In this document: positions 1 to 6,732 of the stretch, piece after piece
How positions within the stretch are numbered: the stretch's first letter is position 1
How the letters are laid out: every line of letters begins with the position of its first letter
Origin: Suilimivivens sp045586385
GTDB lineage: Bacteria > Bacillota > Clostridia > Lachnospirales > Lachnospiraceae
Assembly: GCA_045586385.1 (NCBI GenBank)
Contig: JAZNAE010000079.1
Location: forward strand, 1 to 16,878
DNA: 16,878 nt
Direction: 5' to 3'
Position numbers and translations under genes: made by a program
The notes under the pieces: model-generated
The model's database searches: none
What the model was told of the DNA's origin: nothing
Seen by the model: the letters and a program-made list of their open reading frames with translations, nothing else

Positions 1-11
1 GAGGAAGCAGT

Positions 12-1196
12 ATGATATCTTTGCTTGCAAAATGGTTGATTAAAGATTATCAGAATACGGCAGATGTGACAGTACGTCAGAAGTATGGAATGCTGTGCGG
101 CGGCGTGGGTATTTTTCTGAATGTTCTTCTTTTTGCAGGGAAAGCGGTAGCCGGCTTTTTGAGCGGCTCCATTGCAATTGTGGCGGATGCGTTTAATAAT
201 TTGTCAGATGCCGGTTCTTCACTGATAACGCTTGTCGGATTTAAAATGGCAGGTCAGAAGCCTGACAGTGATCATCCTTTTGGACACGGAAGAATAGAGT
301 ATATTTCCGGTTTGGCAGTAGCCATGATTATTTTGCTCATGGCATTTGAACTTTTAAAAACTTCGATTGATAAAATAATGCATCCGACCCGGATACAAAC
401 GGGACCTGTTATTATTGCGATTTTGGTGGTTTCCATTTTAGTAAAGTTTTATATGGCTTTTTATAATAAGAAAATCGGCAGGGATATAAACAGTGCAACG
501 ATGGATGCAGCAGCAAAAGACAGTATCAGTGATACGCTTTCTACCTTTGTAGTTTTGGGTACTACGATTTTGGCACAGATGACAGGGATTATCATCGACG
601 GATATTGTGGTGTGTTGGTAGCGTTGTTTGTGTTCTGGGCAGGAATTGAAGCGGCAAAGGAAACCATAAGTCCTCTGCTTGGGCAACCGCCGGAGCCTGA
701 GTTTGTAGACAAAGTGGAAGAGATTATCATGGAGTATGAGTCCTTAGGTGTAATCGGAATCCATGATTTGGTTGTACATAATTACGGACCGGGAAGAGTG
801 ATGCTCTCTGTTCATGTGGAGGTGCCTTCCAGCGGTGATATCTTAGTGCTTCATGATATGGTGGATACGATAGAACACAGGCTTGCAAAAGAGCTAAGCT
901 GCAGTGCAGTGATTCATATGGATCCTATTTGTGTGGATGATGAGATGACCAATGCCATTAAGGAAAAGGTGGCACTTATCATTGAAGGGATGAAAGGAAA
1001 TGTAAGTTTTCATGATTTCCGGATTGTACACGGACCCACACATACCAATCTGATTTTTGATGTTTTGGTACCTTATGATTATGAAATGTCAGACGGTGAG
1101 ATAGAAGCATATATTGAGCGGAAAGTAAAAGAAATTGACGAAAGTTATTTTGTTGTTATAGAAATAGACAAAGCATACGCCAGAGGATGCAAATGA
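12..1196 (+). CDS. Cation diffusion facilitator, probable Mn(II) exporter
   Basis: This 394-residue protein is a proton-coupled divalent metal exporter of the cytoplasmic membrane. About six membrane segments lie in residues 28-212, followed by a cytoplasmic metal-binding region. The family motif HPFGHGRIEYISG is at 88-100. The transport site reads Asn62/Asp66 in TM2 (NNLSD) and Asp170/Asp174 in TM5 (DSISD). Zn exporters usually have His at the first position of each pair. An Asn-Asp-Asp-Asp site is known from Mn-exporting members such as pneumococcal MntE, which has a similar length, so Mn is the best guess. The C-terminal region looks doubled: HDLVVHNYGPG near 251 and FHDFRIVHGPTH near 334 start similar ferredoxin-like halves. 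GAGGAAG lies just before the ATG. The stop overlaps the next start (ATGA), so the two genes are translationally coupled. The family is certain; the metal is inferred. Confidence 0.93.
   Translation: MISLLAKWLIKDYQNTADVTVRQKYGMLCGGVGIFLNVLLFAGKAVAGFLSGSIAIVADAFNNLSDAGSSLITLVGFKMAGQKPDSDHPFGHGRIEYISGLAVAMIILLMAFELLKTSIDKIMHPTRIQTGPVIIAILVVSILVKFYMAFYNKKIGRDINSATMDAAAKDSISDTLSTFVVLGTTILAQMTGIIIDGYCGVLVALFVFWAGIEAAKETISPLLGQPPEPEFVDKVEEIIMEYESLGVIGIHDLVVHNYGPGRVMLSVHVEVPSSGDILVLHDMVDTIEHRLAKELSCSAVIHMDPICVDDEMTNAIKEKVALIIEGMKGNVSFHDFRIVHGPTHTNLIFDVLVPYDYEMSDGEIEAYIERKVKEIDESYFVVIEIDKAYARGCK
1182..1186 (+). promoter_or_regulatory. Ribosome binding site that decides the start at 1193
   Basis: AGAGG lies at the 3' end of the exporter gene. 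It abuts the ATG at 1187 but has a workable six-base spacing to the ATG at 1193, which also forms the ATGA stop-start overlap. Confidence 0.65.
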
Positions 1197-2389
1197 AACA
1201 AAAGAGAATGATTTTTGAAAAAATAAAAGAAACATGGCATAAAAGCAGAGCACTCCGTATCTTTGCATATGCTGTGTTTTTTCGCGTTTTGATATATCTT
1301 GTCTCTGTTTGTGTGATGGCAATGTTTGGAGAATATCAGGATGCGATCAGTTTTTCGGATTTTTTGGAAGCATGGAAAAGATGGGACTCTGCACCTTATC
1401 TTCGAATAGCCGAAAATGGTTATGCAGGTTATCAGGAAAACGGGCAGTTTTTAGATATTGTGTTCTATCCGTTATATCCTTGGCTGATTAAGGCATTTAC
1501 ACTGCTGACAGGCAATTACATGGTGTCGGGCGTGTTTGTTTCTGTGATTTGTTATGCAGTCGGGTGCATTTATTTTGATAAGCTCATATGCATGGAATAT
1601 GACGAACAGACAGCGGAAAATGCACTGATATTGATATCTCTATTTCCCTTTGCGTTTTTCTTTGGGGCAATTATGACGGAATCTCTTTTCTTTGCCCTGT
1701 CTGCAGCCTTTCTTTATTATGTAAGAAAGCATAAGTGGCATTTGGTAGCCTTGGTAGGATTCTTGGCTTGTCTGACCAAAATACAGGGCATGCTTCTTAC
1801 CCTTGCGGTAATAGCAGAACTTTTTTATTGTTATCACCCGGTCTTATTGTTAAAAGAAAAGAAATGGAAAGAGTTTTGGCAAAAGATCATCATGCAGGGA
1901 CTTAAGTGTGTGCCTATGATATGCGGTGTGTTTGTTTATCTGCTGATGAATTATGTAGTGGAAGGCGATATGTTCCGGTTTATGTATTATCAGGAAAATC
2001 ATTGGAATCATACGCTCGGACCCATATGGTATACACTGTCCTATATGTGGGATTATGTGCGGGAATCTTGGTATACATCCACCGGCATGAGTTTGTGGAT
2101 GCCCCAGTTTGTCTTGTTCTTTGTTGGTATAGGGGCAATAATATATGGAACTGTAAAAAAGATGCGGCCCACATATTTGGTATATTTTATAGCTTTTTAT
2201 CTGCTTACCTATTCCTCCACCTGGCTCATCAGTGGTGGAAGATACATGCTAAATGCACTTCCCATGTTCATGCTGGGCGGCCTATTTGTGACAGAGCATC
2301 CGAAAGCCAAAATACCCCTTGTTGCGACGTCATTTGCATTGATGATGGTGTATATGATTGGGTATTATCAGTGGAAACAAATTATGTAA
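1193..2389 (+). CDS. PIG-V/Gpi18-like membrane glycosyltransferase (GT-C)
   Basis: This polytopic membrane protein of 398 residues resembles the PIG-V/Gpi18 mannosyltransferase-related family. Those are GT-C enzymes that transfer a sugar from a polyprenyl-phosphate donor on the outer face of the membrane. Family-like features are WDSAPYLRIAENGY at 64-77 (catalytic-type Asp65), FYPLYP at 91-96, FPFAFFFGAIMTES at 151-164, an arginine/lysine-flanked ALVGFLACLTKIQG at 186-199, and SGGRYMLNALPMF near 347-359. About ten hydrophobic segments are visible. I chose ATG 1193 over the in-frame ATG 1187, because AGAGG at 1182-1186 touches 1187 but sits six bases before 1193. The chosen start overlaps the upstream stop as ATGA. 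The acceptor and sugar are unknown. The link with metal export in the same transcript has no obvious explanation. Confidence 0.82.
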   Translation: MKQKRMIFEKIKETWHKSRALRIFAYAVFFRVLIYLVSVCVMAMFGEYQDAISFSDFLEAWKRWDSAPYLRIAENGYAGYQENGQFLDIVFYPLYPWLIKAFTLLTGNYMVSGVFVSVICYAVGCIYFDKLICMEYDEQTAENALILISLFPFAFFFGAIMTESLFFALSAAFLYYVRKHKWHLVALVGFLACLTKIQGMLLTLAVIAELFYCYHPVLLLKEKKWKEFWQKIIMQGLKCVPMICGVFVYLLMNYVVEGDMFRFMYYQENHWNHTLGPIWYTLSYMWDYVRESWYTSTGMSLWMPQFVLFFVGIGAIIYGTVKKMRPTYLVYFIAFYLLTYSSTWLISGGRYMLNALPMFMLGGLFVTEHPKAKIPLVATSFALMMVYMIGYYQWKQIM

Positions 2390-2394
2390 AGGTA

Positions 2395-2423
2395 TTGCAC
2401 AGACTTTGTAAAACGTGTATAAT
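2395..2423 (+). promoter_or_regulatory. Sigma-A promoter of gpmI
   Basis: TTGCAC (2395-2400) and a perfect TATAAT (2418-2423) are separated by exactly 17 bases. Transcription should begin near 2430, leaving a leader of about 54 bases with no evident hairpin or riboswitch. This gives gpmI expression independent of the upstream pair. Confidence 0.85.
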
Positions 2424-2483
2424 CGTTTGGTGAGATTGTTACTGAAATAACAAATAGTTTATATAAAAGAAGAGGAGAAGATC

Positions 2484-4025
2484 ATGAAGAAACCCACAGT
2501 ATTAATGATTTTAGACGGTTACGGTTTAAATGAAAAGAGCGCACATAACGCAGTAGCAGAAGGAAAGACTCCCGTTATGGATAAGCTCATGGCAGAGTGT
2601 CCTTTCGTAAAAGGAAATGCAAGCGGAATGGCAGTAGGACTTCCCGACGGTCAGATGGGTAACTCCGAAGTAGGTCACCTTAACATGGGTGCAGGCCGTA
2701 TCGTATATCAGGAACTTACCAGAATTACCAAAGAAATCCAGGACGGAACATTCTTTGAAAATCCTGCACTGTTAAAAGCAGTTCAGAATTGCAAGGATAA
2801 TGATTCCGCACTTCATATGTTTGGTTTATTATCCGACGGTGGTGTGCACAGCCACAATACACATCTTTACGGACTTCTTGAACTTGCTAAGAAAAATAAC
2901 CTTTCCAAGTTATATGTACATTGTTTCCTTGACGGACGTGATACACCTCCTGCAAGCGGCAAGGGTTATGCAGAAGAATTAGAAGCAGAAATGAAGAAAA
3001 TCGGCGTAGGCGAAATTGCTTCCGTAACAGGACGTTACTACGCTATGGACAGAGATAACAACTACGACAGAGTAAAGCTTGCTTATGATGCACTTACCAA
3101 GGGCGAAGGCCTTACAGCTGAAGGTGGTCCTGCAGGTATCCAGGCTTCTTATGACAGAGAGGAAACAGATGAGTTTGTAAAGCCTACTGTTGTTGTAAAA
3201 GACGGTGCACCGGTTGCAACCATTAAGGATAAGGATTCCGTAGTATTCTTTAACTTCAGACCTGACAGAGCAAGAGAAATCACCAGAACCTTCTGTGATG
3301 ATGACTTTAAGGGCTTTGAGCGAGGTGCAAGACTTGACCTTACCTTTGTTTGTTTCTCAGATTATGATCCTACAATCCCTAATAAGGATGTAGCATTCCA
3401 TAAGATTTCCGTTACCAATACATTTGGTGAATGGCTTGCAGCAAACGGCTTAAAGCAGGCAAGAATTGCAGAAACAGAAAAATATGCACACGTAACATTC
3501 TTCTTTAACGGTGGTGTGGAAGAACCCAACGAAGGCGAAGACAGAATTCTTGTAAATTCTCCTAAGGATGTTGCTACTTATGACTTAAAGCCTCAGATGA
3601 GTGCTTACGAAGTTTGCGATAAGCTTGTGGAAGCAATTAAGTCTGATAAGTATGATGTAATTATTATCAACTTTGCAAATCCTGACATGGTTGGACATAC
3701 AGGTGTGGAAGAAGCTGCGATTAAGGCAGTGGAAGCAGTTGATGAATGTGTAGGAAAAGCAGTAGATGCCATTAAGGAAGTTGGCGGTCAGATGTTTATC
3801 TGTGCAGATCACGGTAATGCAGAACAGTTAGTTGACTATGAGACAGGAGAACCATTCACTGCTCATACAACAAACCCCGTTCCTTTCATCTTAGTAAATG
3901 CAGATCCTGCGTATACATTAAAAGAAGGCGGATGTCTTGCAGATATCGTACCTACCATGATTGAAATGATGGGTATGGAGCAGCCTGCTGAAATGACAGG
4001 TAAGTCCTTATTAATCAAGAAATAA
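2484..4025 (+). CDS. gpmI: 2,3-bisphosphoglycerate-independent phosphoglycerate mutase
   Basis: This cytosolic glycolytic and gluconeogenic enzyme interconverts 3- and 2-phosphoglycerate through a phosphoserine intermediate, using two Mn ions. Its length of 513 residues is normal. The alkaline-phosphatase-like phosphatase half supplies Asp11 (MILDGYG), the nucleophile Ser61 in GNSEVGH, Asp401/His405 (DMVGHTG), Asp442/His443 (ADHGN) and His461 (AHTTNP). The inserted transferase domain carries His122, DGRDTPP at 150-156, Arg184, Arg190 and FRPDRARE at 258-265. No key residue is missing. AGGAG at 2473-2477 sets the start. Codon use looks more strongly biased than in the flanking membrane genes, as expected for high expression. 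It has its own promoter. The next glycolytic step, enolase, is encoded about 8 kb downstream. Confidence 0.98.
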   Translation: MKKPTVLMILDGYGLNEKSAHNAVAEGKTPVMDKLMAECPFVKGNASGMAVGLPDGQMGNSEVGHLNMGAGRIVYQELTRITKEIQDGTFFENPALLKAVQNCKDNDSALHMFGLLSDGGVHSHNTHLYGLLELAKKNNLSKLYVHCFLDGRDTPPASGKGYAEELEAEMKKIGVGEIASVTGRYYAMDRDNNYDRVKLAYDALTKGEGLTAEGGPAGIQASYDREETDEFVKPTVVVKDGAPVATIKDKDSVVFFNFRPDRAREITRTFCDDDFKGFERGARLDLTFVCFSDYDPTIPNKDVAFHKISVTNTFGEWLAANGLKQARIAETEKYAHVTFFFNGGVEEPNEGEDRILVNSPKDVATYDLKPQMSAYEVCDKLVEAIKSDKYDVIIINFANPDMVGHTGVEEAAIKAVEAVDECVGKAVDAIKEVGGQMFICADHGNAEQLVDYETGEPFTAHTTNPVPFILVNADPAYTLKEGGCLADIVPTMIEMMGMEQPAEMTGKSLLIKK

Positions 4026-4048
4026 TTATTTTACAAGGCAGAAATGAT

Positions 4049-4080
4049 GAGCGCTCAATTTTTTGGGCGCTCTATTTGCA
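4049..4080 (+). terminator. Hairpin after gpmI, weak or leaky terminator
   Basis: GAGCGCTC (4049-4056) pairs with GGGCGCTC (4065-4072), including one G-T pair, around an eight-base loop AATTTTTT. What follows is TATTTGCAAG, which is poor in T, so termination is probably incomplete and the downstream gene may be read through from gpmI. The T run lies in the loop rather than after the stem, which is odd. Confidence 0.55.
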
Positions 4081-4088
4081 AGAGGAAA
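4081..4088 (+). promoter_or_regulatory. Ribosome binding site that decides the start at 4093
   Basis: AGAGGAAA lies a few bases before the ATG at 4093. The longer reading frame would begin at a TTG at 4063, inside the loop of the preceding hairpin, with no ribosome binding site. Confidence 0.7.
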
Positions 4089-4092
4089 TCGT

Positions 4093-5331
4093 ATGAAAAC
4101 ATGGAAATGGAATGAAACGAGAAGTTATGAACTGATAGCATTATGTTCTGTATTTGCTTTTCTTTTTTTGATGTGGATATTTACAGGCAAATGGCCTTTG
4201 GATGCAAATACATATAATTCCTATGCACTTCAAGCTGATGCATGGCGTCAGGGAAGACTGGATTTGGGACAAAATTATACATGGCTTGAACTTGCAATTT
4301 ATGAGGGAAAGTATTTTGTCAGTTTTCCGCCGTTTCCTTCTTATTTATTATTTCCGCTTACTTTTCTTTTCGGGAGCAACACTCCGGATAACTTGATTGT
4401 TTGCATCATTATTGCAGTTTTGGTTATTTACACATATCGTTTAGGAAAATTGTTAGGACTTGATGATTTGCAGGCATTGATAGGAACTTTGTTGGTAGTC
4501 ATCGGAAGTAATCAGGTGTTTGTAATGCTAGATGCTTCCGTATGGTTTTTTGCCCAGACATTGTGTTTTCTGTTATCGGTAATGTCGTTATATTATGCAC
4601 TGAAAGGTAAGGGTGGCTTATCGCTCGGTCTCTGGGCCTGTGCGGTGGGCTGCAGACCTATGCAGTTTGTGTTTCTTCCGGTGCTCTTGTTTATTCTATA
4701 TAATCAGGAAAAAAACTGCACATTGGATGAAAACAGAAGCTTTTCATGGACACGCGTAGCAAGGAATCATTGGAAATGGATTATTCCGCCTGCCGTAATC
4801 GGTGGTTCTTATATGCTTTTGAATTTCTTGCGTTTTCATAATCCGTTTGAATTCGGACATAATTATTTGCCGGAGTTTACAGAAGCAGAGTTTGGACAAT
4901 TTCATGTAAATTATATTGTGGGAAATGTAAGAATGCTGTTTCATTTGCCGGATTTTGCTGAAAACGGAATGTTTACGGTGGATCATTTCGGAAATCTGTC
5001 TATGTTATTGGTAAGTCCGGTGTTTGTATTGTTTATGGTCTATATGGTGATTGCACTTGTCAAAAAGGAATATGCCTCATTTAAGACAATGCTTTTGATT
5101 TTTGTGTTGGCGGCTGTGTATATGTTAATTGTTGTGATGCACAGAACCATGGGAGGTTGGCATTTCGGAAACCGATATTCGAATGATTTACTTCCATGGG
5201 TGTATTTTGGAATGTTGTTACTGCAAAGAAAGCATCCCGGACTTGCTAAAATTCAGATACCGCTGTGTGTCTTTGGCATGTGCCTGAATGCAATCGGAAG
5301 TGTAGTGGTATATAACGGCTGGGGAAGATAA
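4093..5331 (+). CDS. Polytopic GT39-like membrane glycosyltransferase (putative)
   Basis: This 412-residue membrane protein has roughly ten hydrophobic segments. The features I see fit GT-C/ArnT-like glycosyltransferases, which use lipid-phosphate sugar donors outside the membrane. After the first segment (13-30) comes an extracytoplasmic loop with Asp37 in PLDANTYNSYALQADAW and GRLDLGQ at 54-60. These are followed by YEGKYFVSFPPFPSYLL at 70-86, GCRPMQFVFLP at 186-196, and GGWHFGNRYSNDLLPW near 354-369, which resembles the conserved G-RY-LP region of GT39-type proteins. I cannot name the sugar or acceptor. No promoter of its own is evident, so it is likely expressed by read-through from gpmI. 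Its stop codon lies in the loop of its terminator. The membrane-enzyme class is likely; the exact family is not settled. Confidence 0.7.
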   Translation: MKTWKWNETRSYELIALCSVFAFLFLMWIFTGKWPLDANTYNSYALQADAWRQGRLDLGQNYTWLELAIYEGKYFVSFPPFPSYLLFPLTFLFGSNTPDNLIVCIIIAVLVIYTYRLGKLLGLDDLQALIGTLLVVIGSNQVFVMLDASVWFFAQTLCFLLSVMSLYYALKGKGGLSLGLWACAVGCRPMQFVFLPVLLFILYNQEKNCTLDENRSFSWTRVARNHWKWIIPPAVIGGSYMLLNFLRFHNPFEFGHNYLPEFTEAEFGQFHVNYIVGNVRMLFHLPDFAENGMFTVDHFGNLSMLLVSPVFVLFMVYMVIALVKKEYASFKTMLLIFVLAAVYMLIVVMHRTMGGWHFGNRYSNDLLPWVYFGMLLLQRKHPGLAKIQIPLCVFGMCLNAIGSVVVYNGWGR

Positions 5332-5350
5332 CCCCGGCTGTTTTTGTTTC
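5314..5350 (+). terminator. Intrinsic terminator overlapping the end of the 4093 gene
   Basis: An 11-pair stem (5314-5324 with 5332-5342, two G-T pairs) encloses a seven-base loop that contains the TAA stop. The T-rich tail TTTGTTTC follows. The hairpin thus uses the last codons of the gene, and it isolates the following operon from upstream transcription. Confidence 0.8.
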
Positions 5351-5376
5351 TTAAGAACACCTTAAGATAGACTTAA
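5350..5376 (+). promoter_or_regulatory. Triple CTTAA direct repeat, candidate response-regulator site
   Basis: CTTAA occurs at 5350, 5361 and 5372, so the period is exactly 11 bases with six-base spacers. The last copy starts 21 bases before the -35 element of the GntR-ABC operon. Direct half-sites one helical turn apart are the usual layout for OmpR/PhoB-type regulators; SaeR (GTTAA-N6-GTTAA) and the PmrA box are known cases. No two-component genes are in view, so the regulator is unknown. Confidence 0.55.
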
Positions 5377-5392
5377 TATAGGGTAAGGGAAA

Positions 5393-5421
5393 TTGACAGG
5401 GAAAATAGCCTTTGCTATCAT
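5393..5421 (+). promoter_or_regulatory. Sigma-A promoter of the GntR-ABC operon
   Basis: A perfect TTGACA (5393-5398), a 17-base spacer and TATCAT (5416-5421), preceded by an extended -10 TGC (5413-5415). Transcription should start near 5428, inside the palindrome at 5423-5447. The intrinsic strength suggests the operon is held down by a repressor. Confidence 0.88.
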
Positions 5422-5422
5422 G

Positions 5423-5447
5423 AGTGTATTAAGAGGATTAGTACACT
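5423..5447 (+). promoter_or_regulatory. Palindrome at the transcription start, candidate GntR operator
   Basis: AGTGTATTA (5423-5431) and TAGTACACT (5439-5447) are inverted arms matching at eight of nine positions around a seven-base centre. The site begins two bases after the -10 and covers the start point, which is ideal for repression. The adjacent YtrA-type GntR gene makes autoregulation the simplest explanation. GntR-family operators are commonly short palindromes of this kind. Confidence 0.65.
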
Positions 5448-5467
5448 AAAACAGAAAGGAAGCGCGT

Positions 5468-5830
5468 ATGATACCCATTGACAATAACGATGCAAGACCT
5501 ATTTACGAACAGGTAATAGAGCGGTTTAAAATGCTGATATTACGTGGCATTATTAAATCAAATGAAAAGATACCTTCCGTCCGTAATTTGGCAGTGGAAT
5601 TATCCATTAATCCCAACACCATACAGCGTGCTTATGCAGAACTTGAAAAACAAGGTTACATATACACGGTAAAAGGGAAAGGAAACTTTGCGTCTGATGC
5701 GGCAAAATTGTTGCCGGCATACAAGGGAGAAATATTATCAAAACTTAAGGTGATATGCAGTGCGGCAGTAGAAGTAGGAATGACGGAAGATGAAATTGCA
5801 AATCATGTGAGGGATTGGAGGAACTTATGA
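5468..5830 (+). CDS. GntR-family transcriptional regulator, YtrA subfamily
   Basis: This 120-residue DNA-binding repressor has an N-terminal winged helix-turn-helix at about 10-75: PIYEQVIERF starts the first helix, KIPSVRNLAVELSINPNTIQRAY (34-56) forms the helix-turn-helix, and YIYTVKGKGNF the wing. Only about 45 residues follow, too few for the ligand domains of FadR, HutC or MocR types. A short helical tail is diagnostic of the YtrA group, which typically sits first in ABC transporter operons and controls them. AAAGGA precedes the ATG at a usable distance. Its stop overlaps the ATPase start as ATGA. It probably binds the palindrome just upstream of its own gene. The inducer is unknown; in studied relatives it is linked to envelope antibiotics. 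Confidence 0.93.
   Translation: MIPIDNNDARPIYEQVIERFKMLILRGIIKSNEKIPSVRNLAVELSINPNTIQRAYAELEKQGYIYTVKGKGNFASDAAKLLPAYKGEILSKLKVICSAAVEVGMTEDEIANHVRDWRNL
5817..5823 (+). promoter_or_regulatory. Ribosome binding site that decides the ATPase start at 5827
   Basis: GGAGGAA lies at the 3' end of the regulator gene, three bases before ATG 5827. The longer frame would start at a TTG (5815) that overlaps this site, so 5827 with its ATGA overlap is preferred. Confidence 0.75.
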
Positions 5831-6732
5831 TTGAGATAAGAAATGTCAGCAAAACATTTGAAGATAATAAAGCAGTTGACAATGTCAGTGTTTCTATTAA
5901 AGAAAACACAGTGTTTGGTCTGATCGGAACAAACGGTGCGGGAAAAAGTACGGTGCTTCGTATGGTGGCAGGTATTTTAGAGCCGGACGAAGGAGAAATT
6001 GCCATAGACGGACTTCCTGTTTTTGACAATGTGGAGGCAAAGCGTAAATTTTATTTTATTGCGGATGAGCCGTATTTCTTTGCCAACAGCAATCCGGTGG
6101 ATATGCAGAAGTATTTAAGTACTGTATATCCGGAGTTTGCGGTAGAGGATTATTATAATTATCTGGTGAATTTCGGACTGGATAAAAGAAGAAAAATTAA
6201 TACATATTCCAAGGGAATGAAAAAGCAGCTTGCACTCATCTGTGGTATCTGCAGTAATACAAAATATCTGCTTTGTGATGAGACTTTTGACGGACTTGAC
6301 CCAGTTATGAGACAGGGAGTTAAGAGCATCTTTGCAAGTGAAATGGAAAAGAGAGGACTGACACCAATCATTGCTTCTCACAATTTAAGAGAGCTGGAAG
6401 ACATTTGTGACCATGTGGGACTTCTTCATAAGGGCGGCGTGCTTCTTTCCAAAGATTTGGAAGATATGAAGTGCAACATTCAGAAGGTGCAGTGTGTATT
6501 TTCCAGCAACGAAGATGAGGAAAAGGCGATTTCTTCACTCGACATTATGAAAAATGAAAAGCGCGGTTCCTTAAATACACTTACGGTACGGGGAAGCAAG
6601 GCAGAAATACTCGCCATCTTTGCAACGGTAAATACAGTATTTCTGGAAGCATTACCTCTTTCATTAGAGGAAATCTTTATCAGCGAAACGGAGGTAGTGG
6701 GTTATGACATTAAAAAACTCATTCTTGGCTAG
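5827..6732 (+). CDS. ABC transporter ATP-binding protein, YtrB-like
   Basis: This 301-residue cytoplasmic nucleotide-binding subunit partners with the permease encoded next. Visible motifs are Walker A GTNGAGKST (34-42), signature YSKGM (127-131) in place of LSGGQ, Walker B YLLCDE (147-152) with the catalytic Glu152, D-loop GLD (156-158) and H-loop His185 in IIASHNL. The usual Q-loop region reads FIADEPYFF, without a clear Gln, as often seen in the GntR-linked YtrB/CcmA-type group. After about residue 210 there is a C-terminal extension of roughly 90 residues, typical of these exporters. The gene is coupled to the regulator upstream (ATGA) and overlaps the permease start by 29 bases, so all three are made from one transcript. 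Catalytically intact by inspection; the substrate is not predictable from sequence. Confidence 0.95.
   Translation: MIEIRNVSKTFEDNKAVDNVSVSIKENTVFGLIGTNGAGKSTVLRMVAGILEPDEGEIAIDGLPVFDNVEAKRKFYFIADEPYFFANSNPVDMQKYLSTVYPEFAVEDYYNYLVNFGLDKRRKINTYSKGMKKQLALICGICSNTKYLLCDETFDGLDPVMRQGVKSIFASEMEKRGLTPIIASHNLRELEDICDHVGLLHKGGVLLSKDLEDMKCNIQKVQCVFSSNEDEEKAISSLDIMKNEKRGSLNTLTVRGSKAEILAIFATVNTVFLEALPLSLEEIFISETEVVGYDIKKLILG

Noticed and set aside
1906..2433. Plus-strand frame of 175 codons overlapping the end of the PIG-V-like gene
   Set aside because: Out of frame with a conserved membrane protein, Cys/Tyr-rich, no ribosome binding site, and it runs through the gpmI promoter.
2424..2483. Riboswitch or attenuator in the gpmI leader
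   Set aside because: The roughly 54-base leader shows no stable paired arms or conserved ligand-binding core.
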